A stretch of 19,634 bases of DNA from Pleurotus ostreatus/Saccharomyces cerevisiae fusant. Taxonomy: Eukaryota > Opisthokonta. The notes beneath the pieces were generated by a model. The model was not told the DNA's origin and did no database searches. It saw only the letters and a list, made by a program, of their open reading frames with translations. The translations under genes and the position numbers were made by a program. Location of the stretch: contig JAMQCK010000585.1 in assembly GCA_024196135.1 (NCBI GenBank), positions 1-19,634 on the forward strand. The letters are read 5' to 3'. Below are positions 9,404 through 17,728 of this stretch, one piece after another (position 1 is the stretch's first letter; each line of letters opens with the position of its first letter).

Positions 9404-11590
9404 ATGCGCGTCGAGCAAGGGTTCCAGATTCCCCCTTTTGAGGAGGGGAACTCGTACACTACTGACCCAGTACTGCGATCTTTGCTGAAGCGGATACTTC
9501 CAGAAGAGTAAGTCCTTCCTTGGGACATCAGATGAGTACGAGGAATCTCAAGGATGACAGAATATTCCGCGAGCTGGAACCTGACCTCGTACGCCTGGGC
9601 GACGACATCAACACAGGTATATATACTTAACTGCTACGTGTCTTCGTATCACTGACCCAACCTCCAGTAATTCGTGACATCCACCGCCGAGGAGAAGTCA
9701 GCGACCCCACGCTCGTCCAATACGACCAATGGGGACGCCGGGTCGACCGCCTCCAAACGAGCGAGGGCTGGCGCAAGCTGAAGGCCATCGCGCAAAAAGA
9801 GGGCTTGCCTGCTCTCTTCTACGAGCGCAAACATGGCGCGTTTAGTCGCGTCGACGGCTTTGCCCGTGTGCTCATGATGACTGGCGACATGCACACGGTG
9901 AGCACTCATCAATGCGTAGCCGCGAGCGATACACAGACTCACAAATGGCTTGCAGATCTTCTGCCCCATCAGCATGACGGATGGGTGCGCAAGAGTGATT
10001 GAGCTCATGGGTACTCCGGCGATGAAGAGGGATATTTTCCCTCGATTGATCAGGTAGGAATCCTGCCATGCTTTGAAGCGGTTTGTTAATTTCGTTGCAG
10101 TCGCGATCCAGAGCAAGCGTTTACTGCAGGTCAATGGATGACAGAGGTCAGCTCGGCTTCCCGCAATCTGGCATACGAGCACTCACCCTTGAGCCAGCGT
10201 CCCGGCGGCTCCGACGTCTCTCAAACGGAGACCGTGGCAACCTCTGCAGGCCGCGATCACGAATATGGCCCAGCATACACCCTCGACGGCTTCAAATGGT
10301 TCTCAAGTGCCACCGACAGCGACCTCGCCCTCGCCCTCGGGCGAAGCGGTCCTGCAAGCAGCGGCTCACGCGGGCTCTCGCTCTTCCTGGTCCCGCTTCG
10401 TAAGCCTCTGCTCGGGGACCCAGGTGCCTCGCCCATCAGCAACAACATCTTCGTCCACCGCCTGAAGAATAAGTTTGGGACGAAGGCACTACCGACCGCG
10501 GAACTGTCCCTCGAGGGAACGGAGGGCTATCGCGTAGGACCTGAAAACCAGGGCGTCAAGCTCATCACACCGGTGCTGAACATCACGTACGGTTATTCTC
10601 CTTCACACCCTTCACACGCCCTCTAAACGAAGCCCCAGCCGCGTCTGGTCGGCCGTGCACTCCGTCAGCGCCCTCCGCCGAAGCCTCTCCATCGCCACCT
10701 CCTACGCCAAAGTGCGCAAGATCCGCGGCGGCACCCAGCTCCTGCAGGACACGCCCCTCCACGTCGCGCAGCTCGCCAGCCTGCACCTCACCTACCGTGC
10801 GCTGACGCACTTCTCTTTCGGCGTTGTGCACCTGCTGGGGAAGAGCGAGTGCGGGACGGCGAGCGCGGAGGAGCGGCACCTCCTGCGCATCATGACGCCC
10901 ACGGTGAAGGCGTTCGCGACGGAGAAGGCGGTGCCGGCAATTGCGGACGCGATGTCGGCGCTGGGAGGGAATGGGTATATGGAGGAGAACGATATCCCGA
11001 GGTTGTTGAGGGATGCTATGGTGGAGAGGTGAGTGAAGGCGGGCAACGTTGGCGGCGCGGACTGACCTCATTGACCAGGATCTGGGAAGGCACCACTACT
11101 GTCTTGTCGCTTGACCTTGCGCGCGCGATGAAGGGAGATGCTATCGGGGTGTTCAAAAGCGTAAGTGACCCCAAGGTGGTCCATTGCTTGCGTACTAATG
11201 TACGTGCAGTGGGCTCATTCAGTGCTTCAAGCCGCGCCGCCGTCGGTGAAAGTGAAGATTGCCAGCGAAACCCGGGTGTTGAATGTCTGCATCGACGAGC
11301 TTAGCGATTGCTTCGCTGCCCAAACAACAACGCCTCTCGTACCTCGACCTGCACTGATGCTCATGGGTTGTACGCTGTCGGCGCTCTTCCTGGTTGAGCA
11401 CGCTTGCTGGTCCGTGAGCACCAACCAGCCCGAGGCTGATCTCGATACGGAAATCATCTCTCGCTGGGTGCGAGAGAGCGGCCTCAACGCATACCTTGGA
11501 GAAGTCAAGAATGCCAGGGTTGACGCGCAGCGGAGAACGACATATGATCGAGTGTTGGTCTTTGGTGCTGCTGGAACGCCGAAGCTATAG
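9404..11590 (+). CDS. AidB-like acyl-CoA dehydrogenase
   Basis: FAD-dependent acyl-CoA dehydrogenase of the AidB-like branch. The substrate of fungal members is uncertain, and E. coli AidB is an alkylation-response protein. I join nine exons: 9404-9507, 9561-9616, 9668-9897, 9956-10053, 10101-10146, 10198-10586, 10639-11028, 11079-11160 and 11210-11590, giving 591 aa with introns of 47-58 bp. The N-terminus has the AidB-type start (NSYTTDPVLRSLL, then FRELEPDLVRLGDDI, LVQYDQWGRRVD, TSEGWRKL). The middle domain has GQWMTERPGGSDVSQTET, which contacts flavin and substrate. The C-terminal domain has ALGGNGYMEEN near 415-425 and RIWEGTTTVLSLD from 438, where Glu441 sits at the position of the catalytic Glu of medium-chain enzymes. 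ATG 9404 lies in a good CCACC context. Intron 5 (10147-10197) is 51 bp and open in frame. No peroxisomal SKL-type end (ends PKL) or clear mitochondrial leader is seen. Confidence 0.92.
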
Positions 11591-11701
11591 CCTGACTTCC
11601 AGAACGAGAAATTCTCGCGAAAGGAAGGATGCGAAAGCGAGATTCCATTGACATGTTGTTACACTAATAGTACAGCGTCTTGTACTTCTCCATGACTTTG
11701 A
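11591..11701. other. Short convergent spacer, acyl-CoA dehydrogenase / PSMD9
   Basis: The 111 bases between two stop codons of converging genes must hold both 3' ends. No repeat or gene is visible. Confidence 0.55.
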
Positions 11702-12450
11702 CTATGCTGGCACGATGTGACATCTGTAAGATACGTGAGCAGTGATCGCAGAGCCTATGAAGCATTTCCACGCACCCAAGCATGCCCCTCCCGCCCCAGC
11801 CCAGACGAGGGTATAGGTTCGCGAAGATTGTCTCGCCAGATCGCAGAAGCTTGATAACCACATGACGCTGTGATCACGGTCAGCCACCGAATCGAGGGGG
11901 AGACAAGGTTACGCACATTCTCATTCGCGTTAACCAGCTCGGCAATTGGCTGCAGTGAGCCCCCTGTCAGGGACTTGTGCGTAAGGTGCCCGAACTTGAC
12001 GATCAAGTCATCCTTTTGTAAACCCTTTGACGACGGTAAGCAATCGCCACTAGACGGCAATCGTACTACACTCACTGCGTCCGCTGCAGGACTACCTGGA
12101 GCGACAGCGTTGACCTTCGCAAATGTTCGTAAATCATCTTCTGACGGCTTCGGCGCGATGAGGGCAGGATCGTATACGCCCTCCAGCGCCTTGCCAATCT
12201 TGTTCATCAGGTCATCCAGGTCATTGCGGAGTTCGATTATGCGAACGCGCGCGCCGCGGACGGCATATATGTCCATGTCGTCTCGCGGGAAACCATCCGC
12301 ATCGACGAGAGGGCTACGCATGGTCGCGTTATTGGACTTCAGAATCGACGCTTGTTCTTCGATCAGAGTCTCTGTAGCCTCCTTCTGACTCATGAGCTCC
12401 TTGACGGCGCGAGTTCTGTCGGATTGGCTTGAGGGAAAGGTGAAGCCCAT
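11702..12450 (-). CDS. NAS2: 26S proteasome assembly chaperone PSMD9 / Nas2 (p27)
   Basis: Chaperone that binds the Rpt5 C-terminus during assembly of the proteasome base and leaves before the 26S particle is complete. Four exons on the minus strand, 12450-12076, 12024-11917, 11867-11776 and 11723-11702, give 198 aa. The N-terminal half is a helical coiled-coil hairpin (KELMSQKEATETLIEEQ), followed by the family signature PLVDADGFPRDDMDIYAVR. The C-terminal half is a PDZ domain: FAKVNAVAPGSPAADA, GLQKDDLIVKFGHLT, SLQPIAELVNANEN, then LGWGGRGMLGCHIVPA at the end. Introns are 51, 49 and 52 bp. Intron 1 (12075-12025) is 51 bp with no stop and falls inside the PDZ domain, so the ORF reads through it. 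The start is the first ATG in frame. It is divergent from F-box 3, 224 bp away. Human PSMD9 is slightly longer (223 aa). Confidence 0.93.
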
Positions 12451-12674
12451 GATGAAGACAAGATGGTGGTAGCGGAAGAGGGACGCGTTACTTTGTGGCG
12501 TTGTGCTCGGCGTCTTGGACCCCGTTGATCGGCGATCATTGCACCTTGATTCAGACCCTCACCTGCCAAAAACAGGACAACAGAAGGGACTTCCAGAAAT
12601 TCAGAGCGTGGGGAGGTACGAGCCTCGCTGCCCAGTCTCTGCTCCATGTCCTGATTACCCCAGAGACAGTCACC
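12451..12674. promoter_or_regulatory. Divergent promoter region, PSMD9 / F-box 3
   Basis: These 224 bases must serve both a proteasome chaperone gene and an F-box gene. One ACGCGT hexamer (12483-12488) lies 33 bases upstream of the PSMD9 ATG. I find no TATA box and no clear copy of the yeast proteasome control element. The F-box 3 frame is open through this region, but it is better read as 5'UTR. Confidence 0.4.
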
Positions 12675-14345
12675 ATGTCTCTCACAACCCAAGAAGCAGA
12701 TCCATCAACTCGCGAACGGCTTATGGCTCACAAACATCGATTGAACGAAATTCTGTGGTCCAACAAGTACACTCCCAACGCCGAGGACACGAAGTTCATT
12801 GAAGAGAGGTTGCATCACCTGGCCAACAAGGACAACGAATACGAAAAGGAGATAGCGATGTTGCGGGAAGGGCAAGCCTTAATCCAGAAGGAGATCTTCC
12901 AGAAACGGGCTCTGCTCGCCCCTATCCGCCGCATCCCAGCAGAGATACTCTCCGAAATCTTCATTGCGGCAGTCCCAAATGACTGGAGCGACATGCCGCT
13001 TGGTATACGTCGTCTCAACATCGTCGATGTTTGCCGCTACTGGCGCGCGCTCGCGTATCGGACGGCGGATCTCTGGAAAACCATTCACCTATATGCCCGA
13101 GACACCATGAGTCGCAGTGTTGACTGGGAGACAGAGGCGCTGGCGGAGATAGAAAGAGTAGGAGAGACTCTGCATCTGGACATAAACCTCTTCGAGGATA
13201 CGTCTGTGCAACGAGCTTTCCTCATCAACAACGGCCTCAGGTCCAGGAAGCAACCGGCAGCTTGGAACGCTGCGGTATGGGACGCCGCTTGTACGCGGTC
13301 ACGTTGCTGGGAGACAGCGTCCCTGAAGTTTCTCCCCGCCGCTGTCCTCTCGTCGCCACTAAAGCCGCCACTTCCACTCCCGCGTCTTCGCACTCTAGCG
13401 CTCGGTCTGGACAATGGTATGCACCCATGCGTGGCGCATATGGGATACTTTCAGGACGCTCCCAACGTCAAGAATTTCGAGCTTGACCTTCACTCGCCTT
13501 TGAATCGCACGATGGTTTTCCCCTCGTCTTGGGCCCTCGAAACGCTCTCCATCGTCTTCGACTCAGTTCATGGATTTGTCCTGAACGTTGACACGTGTGT
13601 ACAAGCCGTCCTTCGGTGTGCGCCGACCCTGCGCTCTCTGCGCCTGTCGGGCTCCGGATGGGGGCTGTGGTACTTGTCCGATGATGACAACGTCGCGTTC
13701 CCATTCCTCCAGGACCTCCATCTCGAGAACGCCGCTATTCATCTATGCCGACTCATCTCGGCTCCCAATTTGCAGAACGTGAAGCTCGTCGGCAATGCGA
13801 GGTTCGACGAAGGACTCCGGGCCTCAGGCGTCGATGAACATACCGCGTTGGCACGCATGGTCGCACAGTCCGGCGGCTGCAAGTCGATGCGCTCCTTGCA
13901 GCTGTGCAAGATGGCGGTCGCAAATCCTCTCGCACTTAGGGAGGTCTTCAGGGCCCTCCCATCCCTGGAGTCACTCCGCCTGGAGAACGCCCCCTATCCT
14001 GACAACGAAGACCAGTTCGAGCCGCCCCGCGATATCAATGTAGAAGTCATGACGGTCCTCACTCGCGTGGATCCGGAGTCCATGCAATTCCTCCCCATTC
14101 TCTCCGATCTTCAGCTCGATTTCGTCGACGCGGACGAGCTGCAGTACGACGATCATCTTTGGGCGATGATTTCGATCATGTGGAGCTCGAGGATGACCGT
14201 GAAGACTTGGATGGATGGTGCAGTCCCACGCTGGTCTCTTCTGAAAAAAGTCACCACCAACTTCGACGAGGCGCTCGGCTACCCTTTCGCCCCCGCTGAA
14301 AGTGAGGAGGACGCAGACGAACAGTTCGACACGCTCGATGTATGA
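12675..14345 (+). CDS. F-box-like protein with LRR-like C-terminal region (F-box 3)
   Basis: Single-exon gene of 556 aa from ATG 12675, which lies in a GTCACC ATG context. An in-frame ATG at 12495 would add 60 residues with no family likeness, so I reject it. The order is the family's: NKYTPN at 30-35, a charged coiled coil at about 40-78, and the F-box at about 80-135 (LLAPIRRIPAEILSEIF, then VCRYWRALAYRTADLW). LRR-like units follow (LRTLALGL, LRSLRLSGSG, LQDLHLEN, LESLRLENA). The tail is acidic. It is the most divergent full copy here: its coiled coil is Glu/Lys-rich and an extra stretch rich in Trp and Ala follows the F-box. It presumably acts as an SCF adaptor. It is tail to tail with F-box 4. 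Confidence 0.84.
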   Translation: MSLTTQEADPSTRERLMAHKHRLNEILWSNKYTPNAEDTKFIEERLHHLANKDNEYEKEIAMLREGQALIQKEIFQKRALLAPIRRIPAEILSEIFIAAVPNDWSDMPLGIRRLNIVDVCRYWRALAYRTADLWKTIHLYARDTMSRSVDWETEALAEIERVGETLHLDINLFEDTSVQRAFLINNGLRSRKQPAAWNAAVWDAACTRSRCWETASLKFLPAAVLSSPLKPPLPLPRLRTLALGLDNGMHPCVAHMGYFQDAPNVKNFELDLHSPLNRTMVFPSSWALETLSIVFDSVHGFVLNVDTCVQAVLRCAPTLRSLRLSGSGWGLWYLSDDDNVAFPFLQDLHLENAAIHLCRLISAPNLQNVKLVGNARFDEGLRASGVDEHTALARMVAQSGGCKSMRSLQLCKMAVANPLALREVFRALPSLESLRLENAPYPDNEDQFEPPRDINVEVMTVLTRVDPESMQFLPILSDLQLDFVDADELQYDDHLWAMISIMWSSRMTVKTWMDGAVPRWSLLKKVTTNFDEALGYPFAPAESEEDADEQFDTLDV

Positions 14346-14496
14346 CAGTCTCTCCGTAAGTGGGATCCTCTCCGCGTTGGCTCGCAGTCTGACGGTTGCC
14401 TCTGGCACCCCGCAGGGGTATATACATCCTTGAGCTATCGCCGCTTTACCGACCGTTGTACATTTCGATTTGTACTATCATACCGTAACTCCCGTG
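14346..14496. other. Short convergent spacer F-box 3 / F-box 4
   Basis: This 151-base gap lies between two F-box stop codons facing each other. It is AT-richer than the genes, with GTATATACA near 14416 and TACTATCAT repeated twice near 14474 and 14500. It presumably holds both polyadenylation regions. Confidence 0.45.
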
Positions 14497-16014
14497 CTAT
14501 ACTATCATCTGCTTGAGGTCGGGTGCTAGGGGCCGAGCCCAATCCTGAACAAGGTCCGTCTCAAAACGCTCCAACCCCAATAGCTCCTTCCCCTCGTAAG
14601 TATCGGTCGTCGCTCGCGAGGACACAATCATCCGCAACAAGTCCACGCCTGCGCACCCATGCCCGTTGAACTTCATGACCAAGGTCGTTAGCCTTGGCAG
14701 GCGCTCCATGGACTGAGTGTCCCCGCCCTTCCCGCGAATCAAGGCTCCCAGCAGCGGTCGAAGGAGGATATTCCCCCGCGGGATTTCGCGCCCGGCATTC
14801 TTGATCTCCAGATACGACACCACCGGCATCACGTCCAGGCAGTTGATCAGCGCGTCCATCGCACCCGCGAAGTTGGAGAGAGTGACGGAGGTGAGGGAGG
14901 CGCGCGATGGTGGGTGCAGCAGCATGTTGTAGAAGGCGTTCATATCGAACGCGTCGCGCCCTTGGGCGGAGATTGCACGGCCGCGGAGCGTGACCGTGGT
15001 GAGCTTGGGCGCGATGATGTAGACGCAGAGGCGAGATGCGTGGTAGGTCATCTTCAACGTCTTTAGTGCGGGGAAGGGAAGCCCGCCGGAGAATGACAAG
15101 GGAGTCCTCGAAATATAGGTGCAGGCAAGATCGAGGTGCTCCACCGTCGAGCTACATTCGGCGAACAAGCCCATGAAGCGTTCAAAATCGGGTTCGGCCT
15201 CAAGAAGCGGGCAATCGATGGCAAGCGCGGTGATGCTCCAGAACGCGGGAAGAGCAGGAATCCACTCCGGCGTATGTAGCTGGGTAATTTTGAGGAATGT
15301 GATAGGTGCATCTTCGAAGAGATCGAAGGGGGGCGGACTGCGCGACTTGTTTATGAGGTGAAGGTGCGTGAGCAGCGGTAAATGTCGGGGCCAGAAAGGC
15401 TCCAGATTTTCGAACTTCTCCAGTAGGTCGTCGATGGTCAGTGCCTTCCAGCGATGGGACTGAGGATATAGGTACTCCTGTACGGGCGATAGCCACTTGA
15501 CTGCCCGTAAGCTGGTATTGAATAATAGCTTTAGGTGCAGGGGCGCCTGCCCAGACCGTGCCAAGTGCCGCTGAACCGCGGGGAGCCATCTCGAGACCGG
15601 GTACTGGTGGTCGATGGTGATATGATTCCACAGCGGTGGTGTGTTGAGAGCGATAGCACGCCAAGTCGTGCAGACCTCTGCGAAGTTCAGCGACCTTCGT
15701 CCAGCGGAGCACGTCCACCAGTCATCCGGGAGGGCGAATTCGAAGATGAGGGACAGTATCTCGGGCAGCAGTACGCGGATGGGCGAGAGCATCGCGTTGC
15801 TCACGGCCTTTTGGCTTTCGAGGCGAGAGAGCTGGAGGCGAAGGGCGGTTATCTGTGCCTCAATACGCCCCCGGACGCGGTCGATAGCGTGTATGTCGTT
15901 GGTTATCTCTGCTCGACCATGAACGTCGGGTATATGGCCGGAGCGTATGAGCTCAAGGTTGCCTCGCGTTGCCGCTAATTGCAGAACAGCTTCGAGCTCG
16001 TCATCCTGAGCCAT
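14497..16014 (-). CDS. F-box-like protein with LRR-like C-terminal region (F-box 4)
   Basis: Single-exon gene of 505 aa, the shortest full copy. Residues 26-30 carry the variant motif GHIPD and 38-72 a coiled coil (IEAQITALRLQLSRLESQ). The F-box runs about 75-130 (MLSPIRVLLPEILSLIFEF, then FAEVCTTWRAIALNTPPLW). The LRR-like part includes LTHLHLIN, LKTLKMTY and LTTLVMKFN. Unlike F-box 1-3, the protein ends soon after the GLERFETD segment and lacks the long acidic tail. That segment is also seen in the dead copy at 2136-3379, so F-box 4 and the pseudogene may be closer relatives. The start is the first ATG, with a stop-rich region before it. Confidence 0.84.
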   Translation of the reverse strand: MAQDDELEAVLQLAATRGNLELIRSGHIPDVHGRAEITNDIHAIDRVRGRIEAQITALRLQLSRLESQKAVSNAMLSPIRVLLPEILSLIFEFALPDDWWTCSAGRRSLNFAEVCTTWRAIALNTPPLWNHITIDHQYPVSRWLPAVQRHLARSGQAPLHLKLLFNTSLRAVKWLSPVQEYLYPQSHRWKALTIDDLLEKFENLEPFWPRHLPLLTHLHLINKSRSPPPFDLFEDAPITFLKITQLHTPEWIPALPAFWSITALAIDCPLLEAEPDFERFMGLFAECSSTVEHLDLACTYISRTPLSFSGGLPFPALKTLKMTYHASRLCVYIIAPKLTTVTLRGRAISAQGRDAFDMNAFYNMLLHPPSRASLTSVTLSNFAGAMDALINCLDVMPVVSYLEIKNAGREIPRGNILLRPLLGALIRGKGGDTQSMERLPRLTTLVMKFNGHGCAGVDLLRMIVSSRATTDTYEGKELLGLERFETDLVQDWARPLAPDLKQMIV

Positions 16015-16378
16015 GAGACGATATGGCTTTCACAAGGTTAGTCATGGTTCAAAGCGACCACGGTGATTACATACGTCGACTTCGGTTGCGAGGTCCTACT
16101 CTTCACTGCAAAAGACGACCGGCGCTGCGCGCGCTTGGCGAGTTGGTCCAGGACAAGTTCGTGTCGACCCCAGGCCGATCATTCGCCACAGCCCACGTGC
16201 GCTGGACCCACAGGTTCGCTGACTTCGACTATTATGCGAATCCTCAAAGATTAGGTTCTCAGCTGAAAGCGCGACAAATGATCTGGCCAGCCTTGGTAAC
16301 ACTCGGGAACAGCGTCGTAGCCAGGAAATAATCCAGTGACCATTGTTAATTGAAGAAGCCCTGGAGGCGGGCAGGGAA
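16015..16378. promoter_or_regulatory. Upstream region of F-box 4 and 3' flank of the OGFr gene
   Basis: These 364 bases lie between two minus-strand genes. Frames cross it on both strands (for example 16023-16331 plus), but none has family likeness or a continuing exon. I see no TATA word near the F-box 4 start. Confidence 0.4.
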
Positions 16379-17379
16379 CTAGCTTAACGATCCTGTCACC
16401 TTTCTCCTTTCCAGAGCCTCCTTGTACATGTCTCGCGTGAACGAGCCCTTTCCTGACCTCACTTTGCGAATCTGCTCTGTTATCCATTGACGCTCGGCGG
16501 AGTTGCTAGAACGGAGGTTAGGTTGCAATACCGCTGGTCTAATCATCACGACGCACCGAATGCAATTCGCCCACCATCTATCCATACTACTCTGAAGCAT
16601 GGGCGTGTTGAGCTCGTCCTCTTCGCTCTGCTCGCTGAGGACGTGGAGCAAAAAGCCCGCGTTTAGTCGCTCGAGCCCGAGCTCAGATAGACACTTCAGA
16701 ATCCGGGAGATGCGCAGGTTGTTATGGGAATGTCCTGAGTCGAAAGGTGAGGTTTGGGCGCAGTCGTAGGAAAATGGACGACACCCACGGACGAGGTTTC
16801 GGTACCGCGCCTCAAAATTGCGCGGGGGTGGCACGCGATCCAAAAGCCCCGTCTCTTCGGATATGAGTCGCATGCCGTAGAAGTCTAGCATCATATTATA
16901 TGACTTGATGAGGCGTGCCGTTGTGGCCGGGTCCGCTTTCATAGCCTCAATTTCATGAGGTTGCAGAGGTTGCGCCTCGTAGTTGACGCCGTACTCGCGG
17001 ATCGGGAAACTGTTGGCAACGTCTCCCTCAGATGAAAAAGGAGCGAAAGCAAATCTCTTACAGCCATTGAATAAATCCGTGCTTGTGTTCCAGTTTATCG
17101 TAGTCTCCGAACCACCTGCGACGTTGTCAGCGAAAAACAAAGGGGTTCAGCCACCGAGCTCGCCTACTTTTCATGCATTTCATCGATGAGCAGGTTGTCC
17201 GGTCTGCATCTTCGAGTGTTGGAGTAGAATTCGAGATTTGCGTTACGGGACTTGTCATCGGTTTGACCGCGATACTCGTCCAGGAACTCTTGTATGTCCC
17301 GAGGAAGCGACATTCTTGATGAATTGAAGAGAGAACGAGCGCCTGATCCTTTCGTCGTCTTGAAACGTAAAATGTTCAT
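16379..17379 (-). CDS. Opioid growth factor receptor (OGFr) conserved-domain protein
   Basis: The OGFr domain is named after a vertebrate receptor; in fungi its role is unknown and no opioid link should be assumed. Three exons, 17379-17168, 17115-17062 and 17009-16379, give 298 aa with two 52-bp introns. The domain starts near residue 48: NLEFYSNTRRCRPDNLLIDE, then MHEKWFGDYDKLEHKHG, FIQWLFPIREYGVNYEAQ, PLQPHEIEAMKADP, and YNMMLDFYGMRLISEETG. It ends with LRISRILKCLSELGLE. The middle exon (54 nt) restores the invariant W-GDY..LE..H..IQWLFPIRE core, which strongly supports the splicing. The C-terminal 60 residues are basic and variable. The start may instead be Met23 (MSLPRDIQEFL, 17313); the first 22 residues are Ser/Arg-rich. 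It is divergent from the membrane-protein gene at 17729. Confidence 0.9.
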
Positions 17380-17728
17380 GAACCGGGATGTACAGAGAGG
17401 CTATTACAGAGGTCTGTCCAGTCGCGCTGAAAACACGAGAATCCCGAGGTGATGGTTCGCGTCAAGGCGCGCAGACGTCACATCACATGACACCAAATTG
17501 TAGTCACGCTTCCGCGCGGAGGGTGGGCGACGCGACCTGACATTGACTATGTGATGCATTCTTTGTGTCGCGACTGTATTCATAGTGAGCCATGGCCATA
17601 CCTCGAACATACCGTATATGTGGTCGATAGTGCGGCTGCAAACCGAGTGGTCGTGTCACACATGCGTCACGGTTCGTCATTTGATGGCAAATGCAACGCC
17701 ACATTTTCTTGGATTCGCTCTCGTCCCC
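17380..17728. promoter_or_regulatory. Divergent promoter region, OGFr / mitochondrial membrane protein
   Basis: These 349 bases lie between divergent starts. A near-palindromic GACGTC with flanking bases (AGACGTCACATCACATGAC, about 17473-17491) resembles a bZIP/CRE half site plus a second TCAC-type repeat; this is weak and single. An upstream plus-strand frame runs into the next gene, but I read it as 5'UTR. Confidence 0.35.

Noticed and set aside
10583..11071. Antisense frame of 162 codons over the dehydrogenase
   Set aside because: The plus strand carries conserved ACAD exons here. The antisense protein is Arg/His-rich low complexity, as expected from a GC-rich shadow.
9404..11590. Alkylation DNA-repair system around the AidB-like gene
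   Set aside because: Neighbours are a thioesterase and a proteasome chaperone; no alkyltransferase, glycosylase or AlkB-like gene is present, so only the family name points to repair.
3581..12488. ACGCGT hexamers as cell-cycle (MCB) control sites
   Set aside because: They are single copies upstream of VPS45 and PSMD9, and the word also occurs inside coding sequence; chance explains them in GC-rich DNA.
12495..12674. N-terminal extension of F-box 3 by 60 residues
   Set aside because: It covers the divergent promoter with PSMD9, and the downstream ATG has the better context.
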